The translations under genes and the position numbers were made by a program. Below the pieces are notes generated by a model, which made no database searches, was not told the DNA's origin, and saw only the letters and a list, made by a program, of their open reading frames with translations. This document shows positions 49,833 to 58,325 of a DNA stretch of 64,000 bases, piece after piece (position 1 is the first letter of the stretch; each line of letters opens with the position of its first letter). The stretch is from Kumtagia sp963839725. GTDB taxonomy: Bacteria > Pseudomonadota > Alphaproteobacteria > Rhizobiales > Rhizobiaceae. The stretch lies in the NCBI GenBank assembly GCA_963839725.1, contig CAWIWT010000024.1, positions 1-64,000 of the forward strand, written 5' to 3'.

Positions 49833-49946
49833 GTCTCGCGCGTCACGGACGGATGCGCGGACATTGTAGCCACCCCCAACCAGTTCCCTTGCGAGATTAT
49901 TTCCCACATGACCGTTAGCGCCGGTCACCAAGACTGTTTTCGGCAT
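49833..49946 (-). pseudogene. NAD-dependent epimerase, N-terminal stub
   Basis: ATG 49946, behind AGGGGGG, begins MPKTVLVTGANGHVGNNLAR and then ELVGGGYNVRASVRDA, the Rossmann start of extended SDR epimerase/dehydratases (GxxGxxG). Homology ends after about 38 residues. It overlaps the end of the HAD gene by about 30 bases, so the pair was once co-transcribed. Confidence 0.75.
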
Positions 49947-50673
49947 GGCTACCCCCCTTCAACTCGTCGTGATGCGCCTTGGCCAGGTCGGCCATGTTGT
50001 TGAAGCGAAAGTCATATTTAGGCATCCGACCCGGGTCCATAGTCGCCCCGAACCCCTCTTGATCATGTCGACGATATATCCAGCAGGACGCAAGGCCGCG
50101 GTGGTTCGCTGGGCCATGATCATGAAACATGCTTTCTGCTGTGTGCAGGATCTCATGCTTCTGGATGCCAAGCGTCTCCAGCTTTGCAAGCATGTAGTCG
50201 AAATTGCGGTCAGACGGCTTGTAAGAGCCTATGTCCTCCGCCGTGTAGACCGCGTCGAAATCGACTGACAGCTTTTTGTTGCTGCTGTCAAAGCTCTCGT
50301 TGTCCACATTCGAGAGGATCACCAGCCGGTAGTGCCGCTTCAAATACTGAAGTGCGCTAGTGGAATCTGAGAAAGCTGGCCAATCCTTGACGGAGCGGCC
50401 GTAGGCGACACACTCACTCCAGTCGACGACGATGCCCCACTCCTCAGCGAGGCGGCGATAAACTACCGGCAACAAGTCTCGATAAAGCTTTGCCGGTGTT
50501 TGTACCTGCTGCGAAGATTCGTGACGGGCGTGCGCGGTGAGAATCTCGTTGCGCGAAAGCTTCCGTCCGACCTTGCTCGTCAAGGGCTTGAGCGCCTCTA
50601 ACATGCCCGCTTCCCAGTCAATGAGCGTGCCGTAGCAGTCGAAGGTCAGGGCCTTGAAATCGGTTAGTTTCAT
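49915..50673 (-). CDS. haloacid dehalogenase type II-like (HAD) hydrolase
   Basis: 252 residues. HAD motif I FDCYGTLIDWE (nucleophile Asp12), motif II LVILSNVDNESF, motif III Lys in DIGSYKPSDRNFDYM, motif IV ILHTAESMFHDHGPANHRGL. The spacing and the cap region fit L-2-haloacid dehalogenases, although many relatives are phosphatases. The last 20 residues overlap the next gene's start. No dehalogenase transporter or regulator is adjacent. Confidence 0.85.
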   Translation of the reverse strand: MKLTDFKALTFDCYGTLIDWEAGMLEALKPLTSKVGRKLSRNEILTAHARHESSQQVQTPAKLYRDLLPVVYRRLAEEWGIVVDWSECVAYGRSVKDWPAFSDSTSALQYLKRHYRLVILSNVDNESFDSSNKKLSVDFDAVYTAEDIGSYKPSDRNFDYMLAKLETLGIQKHEILHTAESMFHDHGPANHRGLASCWIYRRHDQEGFGATMDPGRMPKYDFRFNNMADLAKAHHDELKGGSHAENSLGDRR

Positions 50674-50852
50674 GGACGCAACTCCTTGATGTCGAGGAAG
50701 CCATTGATCAGCCGAGGCTGGCGACGCTCAGGCATGCAATCCGACGCATCCGACGGCTGTCGAAGGAATGATGTGTCAACGCCGGCCATTGCTCCTCCTT
50801 CGAGTGAGTGGTTGCAAAGGTTCCAAGATTGGACACTCGCCTGGTCTGGTAA

Positions 50853-52625
50853 CTACGCCAGGCCGGCCTTGCGAAGCCCGTCGACCACCCGCTCGAAATC
50901 GGCAGGGTTCTTGTAAGGCAGTACTTTGCGGCGGTATTCCAGAGAATAATCAGGATTGATCCGAAACACATCCTGCCACTCCACTCGTGCCTCGTCGAAG
51001 CGGCCCAAGTGGCCGTAGCTCGCAGCCAGAAGCACGCGTGAGACGTCGGTGCCCGGGTTACGAACCAGTCGCCGCTTGAGGGAAGCGGCGGCATCCTCGT
51101 ACCGGCCCAACTGGAACATCGCTTGTGCCTGGAAGTGCAGGAACATGTCCGGATAGTACGGGTTCAGGGCCATTGCCCGATCGAAACAGGTAAGGGCCTC
51201 CTCGGACCGGCCGGCATAGTGCAGCGTGTTGCCGAGGCTTTCGTGCCCCTCAGCAAGATTTGGAGCCAGCGAGATCGAACGCTCGGCCTCGCGGATGGCC
51301 ATGTCGTGCCGTCGCAAATGCAGATTGATGATGCCCAGCGCCCAATGCGCGTAAGGATTTCGATCATCGAGCGCCACCGCACGTGTCGCAAACGCTTCCG
51401 CTTGTTCCATTGATGTCGACGGGGACGTGCTCCATCGATTTATGTAGTCCAGCCCGTGAGCGATAGCGAGGAACGCGTAGGCGAGTGCAAATTTCGGGTC
51501 CAGTTCGATGGCGCGTTGCAGCAGTTCCCGAGCGTGAGTGTTTTGCTCTCTCGTGAACCGCCACAGGTGCTCTCGGCCGCGAAGAAAGCAGTCATATGCT
51601 TCCAGGTTGTCGGTATGCTCGGTTACAAGCCGCTGTTGATCACCCTCACTCAAGTTGAGGGCGAGCGCACCGACGATGTGTTGCGTCACGTCGTCCTGCA
51701 CCGCGAAGATGTCGGTCAGGTCGCGATCGAAACGCTCGGCCCACAGATGTCCGCCTGTGGTCGCGTCGATAAGCTGCGCGGTGATCCGAACCCTGTTGCC
51801 GGACTTGCGGACGCTCCCCTCCAGCACATAGCGCACGCCGAGACTCCGGCCCACCTCCTGGACGTTCACGTTCTTGCCCTTGAATGTGAATGACGAATTG
51901 CGAGCGATTACGAACAGTTGCGGCAGCTTTGAGAGAGCCGTGATGGTGTCCTCGGAGATCCCGTCGGCGAAATACTCCTGCTCGGCATCGCCGCTCATGT
52001 TGGCGAAAGGCAGTACTGCGATCGAGAGCTTCGGCGGCGGTGCTGTCGAAGCCAGAGCGGGCGGAGGTTCCGACGTCGCCGCTGGCTTTGCTTGAGCCGC
52101 TGTACCGACCCGCAGCGAATAGACCCGGATCGGCTCGGCGATGTTCTTGAGCTGGGTGTTGCCGAGGTCGCTGACTGAGAGGTCGAGCCTCGCCTTGACT
52201 TGGCGATATGCGTCCTCTGACAGGCAGATGGTGCCTGGCGCCGCGACACCCTCCAGACGCGATGCGATGTTGACGCCGTCGCCCATCAGGTCGCCGTCGC
52301 TTTCCTCGACGACATCGCCCAGATGAATGCCGATCCGGAACTCGATGCGACGGTCCTGCGGCACGCCGGCATTACGCTCAACCATGCCGTTCTGCACTTC
52401 GATGGCGCAGCGCACGGCGTCCACCACACTGCGGAACTCGACCAGAGCTCCATCCCCTGTGCGCTTGATCACGCGCCCGTTATGCACGGCTATGGTCGGA
52501 TCGATCAGGTCGCTGCGCAGTGCCCGCAACCTCGCCAAGGTACGATCTTCATCCGCGCTAGCGAGCCGGCTGTACCCAACCACATCGGCGGCCAGGATAG
52601 CAGCCAGCTTGCGATTCTCGCTCAT
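50853..52625 (-). CDS. class III adenylate cyclase with TPR repeats
   Basis: 590 residues. N-terminal cyclase domain (about 1-180): KLAAILAADVVGYSRLA with the metal Asp, KRTGDGALVEF, FRIGIHLGDVVEESDGDLMG and DGVNIASRLEGVA are all intact. A Pro/Ala linker follows, then a TolB-like domain (IAVLPFANMSGDAEQEYFAD, FVIARNSSFTFKG, VRYVLEGSVRKSGNRVRITA). TPR repeats (about 350-570) close the protein. This architecture is very abundant in rhizobia. It probably makes cAMP; the input signal is unknown. It is the only intact cyclase here, while two N-terminal fragments lie at 44.4-44.9 kb. Confidence 0.92.
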   Translation of the reverse strand: MSENRKLAAILAADVVGYSRLASADEDRTLARLRALRSDLIDPTIAVHNGRVIKRTGDGALVEFRSVVDAVRCAIEVQNGMVERNAGVPQDRRIEFRIGIHLGDVVEESDGDLMGDGVNIASRLEGVAAPGTICLSEDAYRQVKARLDLSVSDLGNTQLKNIAEPIRVYSLRVGTAAQAKPAATSEPPPALASTAPPPKLSIAVLPFANMSGDAEQEYFADGISEDTITALSKLPQLFVIARNSSFTFKGKNVNVQEVGRSLGVRYVLEGSVRKSGNRVRITAQLIDATTGGHLWAERFDRDLTDIFAVQDDVTQHIVGALALNLSEGDQQRLVTEHTDNLEAYDCFLRGREHLWRFTREQNTHARELLQRAIELDPKFALAYAFLAIAHGLDYINRWSTSPSTSMEQAEAFATRAVALDDRNPYAHWALGIINLHLRRHDMAIREAERSISLAPNLAEGHESLGNTLHYAGRSEEALTCFDRAMALNPYYPDMFLHFQAQAMFQLGRYEDAAASLKRRLVRNPGTDVSRVLLAASYGHLGRFDEARVEWQDVFRINPDYSLEYRRKVLPYKNPADFERVVDGLRKAGLA

Positions 52626-52908
52626 GGGTCATCTCCTCCTCTCCACGATAGCAGGAAGACACAGGGAAAGGAGGGAACTTTCTATTCTGCTCAAAGCAAC
52701 CTGACTGAAATCGATACCTGACAATTGTTCGCCGTCAACCCGGGGGACGCGGAGTCCGGTGTGAGACTATTTTTGAGATTTTTTCCAAACTCGAAATGGC
52801 TGGCTTCAAATCCAATGACGGCAATGCTGCACGCTTGAATGGAAATGAAAGGATCCGGATCGGCAGCGTGCCTGCTGTAAAGCCCTCTTACATGCAGTCC
52901 AAGCGCAG
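52626..52908. other. intergenic, promoter region
   Basis: Lies between the divergent cyclase and cupin genes. No palindrome or hairpin stands out. Confidence 0.35.
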
Positions 52909-53340
52909 ATGCGCCCTGACGACGAGACGCCCAACGACCTCCTGATCCTAATCTCTATTGTTTCGCAAGCTGGGCAGCCGCCACACTCCCAAGCGCCGTA
53001 TTTGCTCGGTCGCCGGGGCGGACATCTGGACGGCACAACCGGCAACATGATTCACAGCACGGTTCCGCCAGGACTGATCGGCCGCGCGACCGTCTTCTCC
53101 ACAGTGAGTGAGTTTTGGTATGTGCTCGAAGGCAATGGTCAAATCTGGCGCAAGAATGGGACCGAAGAGCGAGTGACTTCACTTGTCCCTGGCGTTTCTA
53201 TCGATATTCCAGTGGGCACGGCATTTCAGTACAGGAACATCGGCAGCCAACCGCTGAAGTTCATCTGCATAACGATGCCGCCCTGGCCCGGCGATCACGA
53301 GGCGGCGCCTCAGGACGGCGCGTGGGTGCCTACCGTCTGA
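52909..53340 (+). CDS. cupin domain protein
   Basis: 143 residues. Cupin core: VPPGLIGRATVFSTVSEFWY, VLEGNGQIWRKNG, then PGVSIDIPVGTAFQYRNIGS. The usual two His of motif 1 are replaced here (TVSEFWYVLEG), leaving few metal ligands, so it may be a non-metal or binding cupin. A start at 52909 is accepted, though no strong ribosome site precedes it. The tail FICITMPPWPGDHEA is typical of small single-domain cupins. Confidence 0.75.
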   Translation: MRPDDETPNDLLILISIVSQAGQPPHSQAPYLLGRRGGHLDGTTGNMIHSTVPPGLIGRATVFSTVSEFWYVLEGNGQIWRKNGTEERVTSLVPGVSIDIPVGTAFQYRNIGSQPLKFICITMPPWPGDHEAAPQDGAWVPTV

Positions 53341-54254
53341 TGGCGAGGCGCGGATGGTCAGGATTAACCATGCTGGAATGGCAACGGGTTAGCGTCTTGC
53401 CAAGGCGGTGGGACTCTCGACGTTGCGCAGCGTCGGAGCCGAGTTCGCGACCGACGATCAGGACGAACTCGTCCAGGCCATCCAGAGCGGCGCCTTCGAC
53501 CGACGTGCCACGCCGCCTGAAGCCTTAACGGTCCCTCGAGCAGGAAGAACCGACCATTCCGCAGTTCTCGGGTCGATATCCAGGTTTCCCGGCCTCATTT
53601 GACTGGCACGCCGCCACTACGCACGCAACAGCCGCGAAAAGCACCGCATGCACACACCGTCGTCTGCGCATGTCGAGGAGCGACTTCCAAACCAGCGTCT
53701 CCTCCGTTCGCCTTGCGCTACTCATGTTCGACCTCCCGGCAAGACCGCAAGCATACACTCGTCGGTCATGCAGCCTCAAGGAGACGCGCTGACCAGCGTT
53801 GCGCAGTTTCCGCTGTCCTACACCGGCGAGAGCCGAAACGCGCGCTGGTGACTCGCTCTGGCGAGACTGGAAACCTTTTAGAGCGTAAGGGGTTTTCATC
53901 TTCATCTGGTCTGCTAAGCCAAGCCGGCCAGGGCTTCGCAGTCTTTCCGCCTCGAAATCGCCCATCGAGGGGAAACCACCTGATTGCCAAGTGCTTGAAG
54001 GCTTGCTGCTCGCCGGCATGGCTGAAGCGTGAGGAGTTCGGCATTCGCTGCAGAACAAGCTGCGCTCGGCAGTCCAAACGCAGACGCGCCTTTAGCGCCA
54101 CAGAGATGACCCAGGACGCGCGAGAGGCAGTCGCCCGAGTCCCCCATAGCCCGAAACAGCCGGAACACCTGTACGGGCCGTTTGTGAGTCAATGCGAGGA
54201 TGTGCGTTCCGGCAAGACGTGTTGGCCACCGAAACGTTTGTGAGTCATACAACT
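53341..54254. other. gene-poor region
   Basis: A plus-strand stretch at 53405-53520 (LSTLRSVGAEFATDDQDELV, QAIQSGAF) looks protein-like but has no start or domain. A small lipoprotein is read on the minus strand at 53525-53671. From 53680 to 54250 neither strand shows convincing coding. Confidence 0.35.
53525..53671 (-). CDS. small lipoprotein
   Basis: 48 codons from ATG 53671: an Arg-rich start, a hydrophobic stretch (HAVLFAAVACVVAAC) and a clean lipobox VAAC, followed by a short mature part (QSNEAGKPGYRPENCGMVGS). The mature part has two further Cys. Such entericidin-like or small lipoproteins are common but easily over-called. Upstream in-frame codons lack signal features. Confidence 0.5.
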   Translation of the reverse strand: MRRRRCVHAVLFAAVACVVAACQSNEAGKPGYRPENCGMVGSSCSRDR

Positions 54255-54336
54255 ATCATTAGTCTTCGCCCCAGACTTCCTTGGCAATCGCCTTGACTGA
54301 AATGTTTATGTAGTCGGAAACGCCCTCGCCCTCTTG
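54255..54336 (-). repeat. 82-bp repeat, inverted copy 1
   Basis: Nearly identical (a few third-position changes) to 61123-61204 in opposite orientation. On the minus strand it encodes QEGEGVSDYINISVKAIAKE and VWGED before the stop. Upstream of it the codons differ from the other copy. Confidence 0.8.
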
Positions 54337-54498
54337 TCGCTTGAACGTGCGCGGAAGTGGCGCTCACGATCCAAAGAGTTTACCGTCGCGGCGTCGGCGT
54401 AGGTAATTTTGCCATTTCAAGCTAATTTCGCGGACGCAAATATCCACTTCGATATAGGGCCGCGAAATTGCCGTCGTCGACCAATTGGGAGGATGAAA

Positions 54499-54786
54499 AT
54501 GGCCTACGCGATCATCCACTTCTTTCCTGGCGGCACGAAGGAGCAATACGAGGCATCAATTGCAGCGGTGCATCCCAACAGAATAACCCTGCCAAAAGGC
54601 CAGATCTTCCATGCGGCTGGGCCATCCACAGGCGGATGGACGATTGTAGCGGTTCACGATTCCAGGGAAAGTTGGGAGCATTTCCGCGACGGCATTCTGA
54701 TGCCTCAAATGAAGAAGGGTATCACGGGCGGGTTCACCAATCCGCCTGAGGAAACTGCGATCGAAGTTCACAACCTTCAGAAATAG
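54499..54786 (+). CDS. small ABM/DUF-like protein
   Basis: 95 residues starting at ATG 54499, six bases after GGGAGG (54487-54492). The text AYAIIHFFPGGTKEQYEASI, GGWTIVAVHDSRESWEHFRD and GILMPQMKKGI fits the dimeric alpha/beta-barrel (antibiotic-biosynthesis-monooxygenase-like) fold found in many uncharacterised proteins of this size. It may act as a stress-related dimeric enzyme or binding protein. Intact. Confidence 0.65.
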   Translation: MAYAIIHFFPGGTKEQYEASIAAVHPNRITLPKGQIFHAAGPSTGGWTIVAVHDSRESWEHFRDGILMPQMKKGITGGFTNPPEETAIEVHNLQK

Positions 54787-55223
54787 CGACTCGTTCTGTT
54801 TCGTGGCGAGAATCCATGTCGGCGCTTGTCCGGAGAGCGGACCCCAAGTGTGGAGCACGCGCCAGCTCGAGCGATGACGGTCCGCGGCAGTTTGGGCGGG
54901 TTCCGGTCGTACGTCTTTATAATAAAATGGAACTAGTTGCGCGGCTAATAGGTTTAACTCGTGGCGTGTCAGGATCTGGCCCGCACCTGTTCTTGCACGC
55001 TCCATGGCGATCCCTCTGCTATGGAAGCCTGCCGCAGGTTCGTGACCCACTCTCACCTGCGGCAGGCCAGCCTCCGCTGGCGAAAGCGAGCGCCGGCACA
55101 ACTAGCGGAAATTGCGAAGTTGCGGCACGCAACCCATCCGTATCATATTTCTGCCATGGCACCGGCAAAACCCACAGGCGGACTGTCGGCTATGCCGATG
55201 CGGAACCGAGCAAGCAAGTGGCG
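54787..55223. other. open but unassigned region upstream of MOSC gene
   Basis: The MOSC reading frame stays open here back to 54816, but residues 1-136 of that longer frame have no homology I recognise and an unusual composition. I treat it as non-coding with the promoter of the MOSC gene. Confidence 0.35.
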
Positions 55224-55814
55224 ATGGGCATGGTTGCAATTGATTCGAATTCTGTCGGAGAGCCGGATCGATTCCGAACCCTGGCGGACCTGGAAAAGAC
55301 GCTCATGGCTTTGCCAGGCGCAGGTGGGGACAACGGTCACGTCGCGTTGCTGCTGAGACGATGCGAAGGGGGTCGGAGAGAGACCCTTGATAGGGTCGTC
55401 CTGGCGCCCGAGACCGGGATTCCGGGCGACGCGTGGTGCCGTGCCAAGCAACCAAAGCACGACATGCAAATTGCCGTCATGCAGAAGGACGTGGCGGAAC
55501 TGATTGCAAACGGCCAATCACTCACCCTGTTTGGAGATTGCCTCATTCTGCAGCTCGATCTCTCTGCCGACAACCTGCCGGCGGGCAGTCAAGTACGGAC
55601 GGGTGGCGCAATCCTTGAGGTCACGCCGGAGCCTCACAATGGATGCCGGAAGTTTCGCGCGCGGTTCGGCGACGACGCGCTCAGGTTTGTTTCGATGCGA
55701 GAACTGCGACATCGAAACCTGCGAGGGATTTATATGTTCGTTTCAGAGGGAGGCGAAGTCAAAATCGGAGACCCGGTTGAAGTTATTTCCCGAACTCCGA
55801 CAGTTAAAACGTAA
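55224..55814 (+). CDS. MOSC domain protein
   Basis: 196 residues from ATG 55224. The MOSC (molybdenum cofactor sulfurase C-terminal) signature is seen in LAPETGIPGDAWCRAKQPKH, then QIAVMQKDVAEL, GDCLILQLDLSADNLPAG. The conserved Cys appears in VTPEPHNGCRKFRARFG, followed by RGIYMFVSEGGEVKIGDPVEV. MOSC proteins carry sulfur or reduce N-hydroxylated compounds with Mo cofactor. The sequence appears complete; the frame could extend 5' to 54816. Confidence 0.8.
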   Translation: MGMVAIDSNSVGEPDRFRTLADLEKTLMALPGAGGDNGHVALLLRRCEGGRRETLDRVVLAPETGIPGDAWCRAKQPKHDMQIAVMQKDVAELIANGQSLTLFGDCLILQLDLSADNLPAGSQVRTGGAILEVTPEPHNGCRKFRARFGDDALRFVSMRELRHRNLRGIYMFVSEGGEVKIGDPVEVISRTPTVKT

Positions 55815-55911
55815 GTTCCCTCGCTGATACTAGGCCGGACAATCGCTTGGCGTTGGCTCCGCCGAGCCAGCCGCCGCCACCGATCACACCTATACGCAGT
55901 CGCTCACTCAC
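55809..55911 (-). pseudogene. NAD(P)-binding (ProC-like) N-terminal scrap
   Basis: GTG 55911 begins VSERLRIGVIGGGGWLGGAN AKRL, a Rossmann start similar to pyrroline-5-carboxylate reductases. It stops being homologous after about 25 residues and runs into the end of the MOSC gene on the other strand. Confidence 0.5.
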
Positions 55912-55968
55912 GGTTGCCGATCCCTTCTCGATGGGCTGAAAATCGTACCTAGCACTTCAGAGTGGGTT

Positions 55969-56436
55969 CTAAAGATCGAGGCGCATTTCCGTCGCAATTT
56001 TGAACCCTGCACCCAGATACACCCGCTCGCCGGCATCCGATGAATGAAGCACTGCTTTGGTGCAGCCAATCGACCGCAGATAATCAATGCCTGCCTTCAC
56101 CAACGCTCCCGCTATTCCTTGTCGACGTGCCTGTGGCTCGACGTACACACTCCAAATATACCCAAATTTGCGGAACTCCGCCGTCGTCACGTCAGGATAT
56201 GGCAAAGTTTGAACCTGGCAAGCAATCGAACCTAGAACCTCGCCATCGACCTCCGCAAAGAACGCCGTCATCTGACTGCTAATCCGGCCATTTCGAATGA
56301 AGTCGAGTGTTACGGTTTCGGCATCTGATCGAATGTTACTTTGATCAACCCCGTAACTTTCCCAGAGGGCGTGATAGTGCCGGACAAGAATTTCATCCTC
56401 TGACGGTGAGGCTTCCCGGATAACGAGTTTGGTCAT
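55969..56436 (-). CDS. GNAT family N-acetyltransferase
   Basis: 155 residues from ATG 56436. The acetyl-CoA loop is in SVYVEPQARRQGIAGALVKA (R/Q-x-x-G-x-A), and the C-terminal strand motif is AVLHSSDAGERVYLGAGF. GNAT enzymes acetylate amines, amino acids, drugs or proteins; the substrate is unknown. The longer frame to 56649 adds Arg/Cys-rich residues without homology. Intact and monocistronic. Confidence 0.88.
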   Translation of the reverse strand: MTKLVIREASPSEDEILVRHYHALWESYGVDQSNIRSDAETVTLDFIRNGRISSQMTAFFAEVDGEVLGSIACQVQTLPYPDVTTAEFRKFGYIWSVYVEPQARRQGIAGALVKAGIDYLRSIGCTKAVLHSSDAGERVYLGAGFKIATEMRLDL

Positions 56437-56678
56437 ACTGATCCGAAAATGTCGAAGTACGGTATCTGTTCCGTTCTCCTTAAGAGACAAGCTATATGCG
56501 CGTCGACACCGAGCGAGCGCAGAGCGCCGGCGCCGGCGGATCGTACACGAGGACCGGGCGAGCGCGACGGCCCCTGCGGCCGCCCGGCTTCGGCCGGGCT
56601 GGCGCCTGGCCTCGTGCCAGATGCGGTGCCACTCGCAGCAGCAGAACATCCGATCCCGCTCGACGGGTTTGTCGCGGG
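56437..56678. other. GC-rich gap, nothing assigned
   Basis: About 240 bases of very GC-rich sequence between the acetyltransferase and the permease remnant. No gene, hairpin or repeat recognised. Confidence 0.35.
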
Positions 56679-57067
56679 CGATATGTCTTCGCGATCGGCG
56701 GCAACGAGCATGCAGCGACGCTGACCGGCGTTCCCGTCAAGCCGATCAAGGTTGCGGTGTACATGATCTCGCCACTGACAGCCGGCATCGCGGGCATCAT
56801 CCAGACCGGCTGGCTCGGCGCTATCACCACCAACATCGGTTCGGGCCTCGAGCTTCAGTCATCGCGGCGGCCGTCATCGGCGGCGCCAATCTGGCCGGCG
56901 GCGTCGGCACGGCGTTCGGCGCGCTCATTGGCGCGGCGCTGATCGAGATCATCCGCAACAGCCTCGTGCTCGGCATCAACGCCTTCTGGCAGGGCACCTT
57001 CATCGGCAGCGCCATCGTCCTGGCCGTCCTGTTCGAGCGCGTCCGCAACTTAAGGCAGAGCGACTAA
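56679..57067 (+). pseudogene. ribose-type ABC permease (RbsC-like), C-terminal remnant
   Basis: Text begins abruptly at RYVFAIGGNEHAATLTGVPV and continues KVAVYMISPLTAGIAGIIQT; it changes frame near 56853, then AAVIGGANLAGGVGTAFGAL, IIRNSLVLGINAFWQGTFIG. These are the conserved C-terminal half of RbsC permeases, including the EAA-like GxNxxAAxxxG region. The N-terminal half is missing. It lies 240 bases before an intact sugar ABC operon, so it is a relic of a second permease or an older operon. Confidence 0.75.
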
Positions 57068-57306
57068 ATGTGCCCATTCTTCAGGCAACAGGAACTGTGC
57101 CGCGTTTGCTGCCAAATCGATTGAAAAGCATTTGTCAGACAATATTGACTTCGCTTTCGGCCTGCGCTTAGATGTTCGAATACAGAATGTGGAGGTTGGT
57201 TTCAGCCGGGCGCCGCAGAGGAGGCGACGCCGGACAACAGCCTCTAGCGGCGCGCAGGCCAGCCTGCACGAAAGTTCCATCAAGACTTAACATCAGGGAG
57301 GAATTC

Positions 57307-58260
57307 ATGAAATTAAGACTCGCAAGTGCCTTGTTGGTCACCGCCTCGGTTCTGGCCACCGGCGCGTATGCCCAGGAAAAGAAACAGCTCGCTTTCGTCG
57401 TCAATGCCTCGTCCGACTTCTGGAAGCTGGCCGAAGCCGGCGTCAAGAAGGCGCAGGGCGAACTCGGCGACGGCTACGAACTGCAGTTCCGCTATCCGGC
57501 TCAGGGCACCGCCGCGCTGCAGAACGCGCTGATGGACGACCTCGTCGCCGGCGGCACCGATGCTATCATGATCTCGTCGGCCGATCCGAAGAACTCGATC
57601 GACGCGTTCAATAAGATCGCCGCTCAGGTCCCGCTCTTCACCACCGATTCCGACGCGCCTGACTCCAAGCGTATCGCCTATCTCGGCTCGTCCAACACGG
57701 CGGCTGGCGTCCAGGCGGGCGAGGAAATGGTGAAGGCGATGGCCGGCAAGGAAGCCAAATGCATGGGCTTCGTCGGCTTCCTCGGCGCAGACAATGCCAA
57801 GGAGCGCATTGCCGGCTTCAAGCAGGCGATCGAAGGCAAGGGCATCGAACTGGTAGACGTCCGAGGCGACGACGTGGACTTCACCAAGGCGCGTACCAAT
57901 GTCGACGACGTGCTGGTGGCGAACCCCGAGATCACCTGCATGGTCGGGTTCTATTCGTACAACCCGCCGAAGATCTATGAGGCCTTGCAGGCGGGCGGCA
58001 AGCTCGGCCAGATCACCGTCGTTGCATTCGACGAGGATCCGGTGACGCTCGGCGCGGTCAAGGAAGGCAGCTTTGCCGCAACCGTCGTGCAGCAGCCCTT
58101 CGAGTGGGGATATCAGGGCATGAAGCTGATGGCGAAATACCTCGAAGGCGACAAATCGGGCGTGCCGGCCGACGGGCTGATCATCGTTCCGACCGCCGTC
58201 ATTAACAAGGATAACGTCGACGCATTTTCGGCCGACTTGAAGGCCAAGATCAGCGGCTGA
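57307..58260 (+). CDS. ribose-type ABC substrate-binding protein
   Basis: 317 residues from ATG 57307 with GGGAGG upstream. Signal peptide MKLRLASALLVTASVLATGA YA, then a type I periplasmic-binding fold (sugar-binding, Peripla_BP_4): KKQLAFVVNASSDFWKLAEA, FTTDSDAPDSKRIAYLGSSN, GFVGFLGADNAKERIAGFKQ, VVAFDEDPVTLGAV. It captures a sugar in the periplasm for the ATPase and permease downstream. The ligand is unknown. An 8-bp stem hairpin follows the stop. Confidence 0.92.
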   Translation: MKLRLASALLVTASVLATGAYAQEKKQLAFVVNASSDFWKLAEAGVKKAQGELGDGYELQFRYPAQGTAALQNALMDDLVAGGTDAIMISSADPKNSIDAFNKIAAQVPLFTTDSDAPDSKRIAYLGSSNTAAGVQAGEEMVKAMAGKEAKCMGFVGFLGADNAKERIAGFKQAIEGKGIELVDVRGDDVDFTKARTNVDDVLVANPEITCMVGFYSYNPPKIYEALQAGGKLGQITVVAFDEDPVTLGAVKEGSFAATVVQQPFEWGYQGMKLMAKYLEGDKSGVPADGLIIVPTAVINKDNVDAFSADLKAKISG

Positions 58261-58273
58261 TCTCAGTCGGAAA

Positions 58274-58303
58274 CGGCGCGGTGCAGCTGTCACTGCCGCG
58301 CCG
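58274..58303 (+). terminator. intercistronic hairpin
   Basis: CGGCGCGG and CCGCGCCG form an 8-bp perfect stem around a 14-base loop, directly after the binding-protein gene. No T-run follows. Such hairpins often stabilise the binding-protein transcript or reduce readthrough to the ATPase gene. Confidence 0.55.
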
Positions 58304-58325
58304 TACCGTCTTGCCGAACGTCACG

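Noticed and set aside
52885..54095. About 20-base similarity GCAGTCCAA.CGCAGA.GCGCC at 52887 and 54070
   Set aside because: Too short, no structure around it; may be chance in GC-rich sequence.
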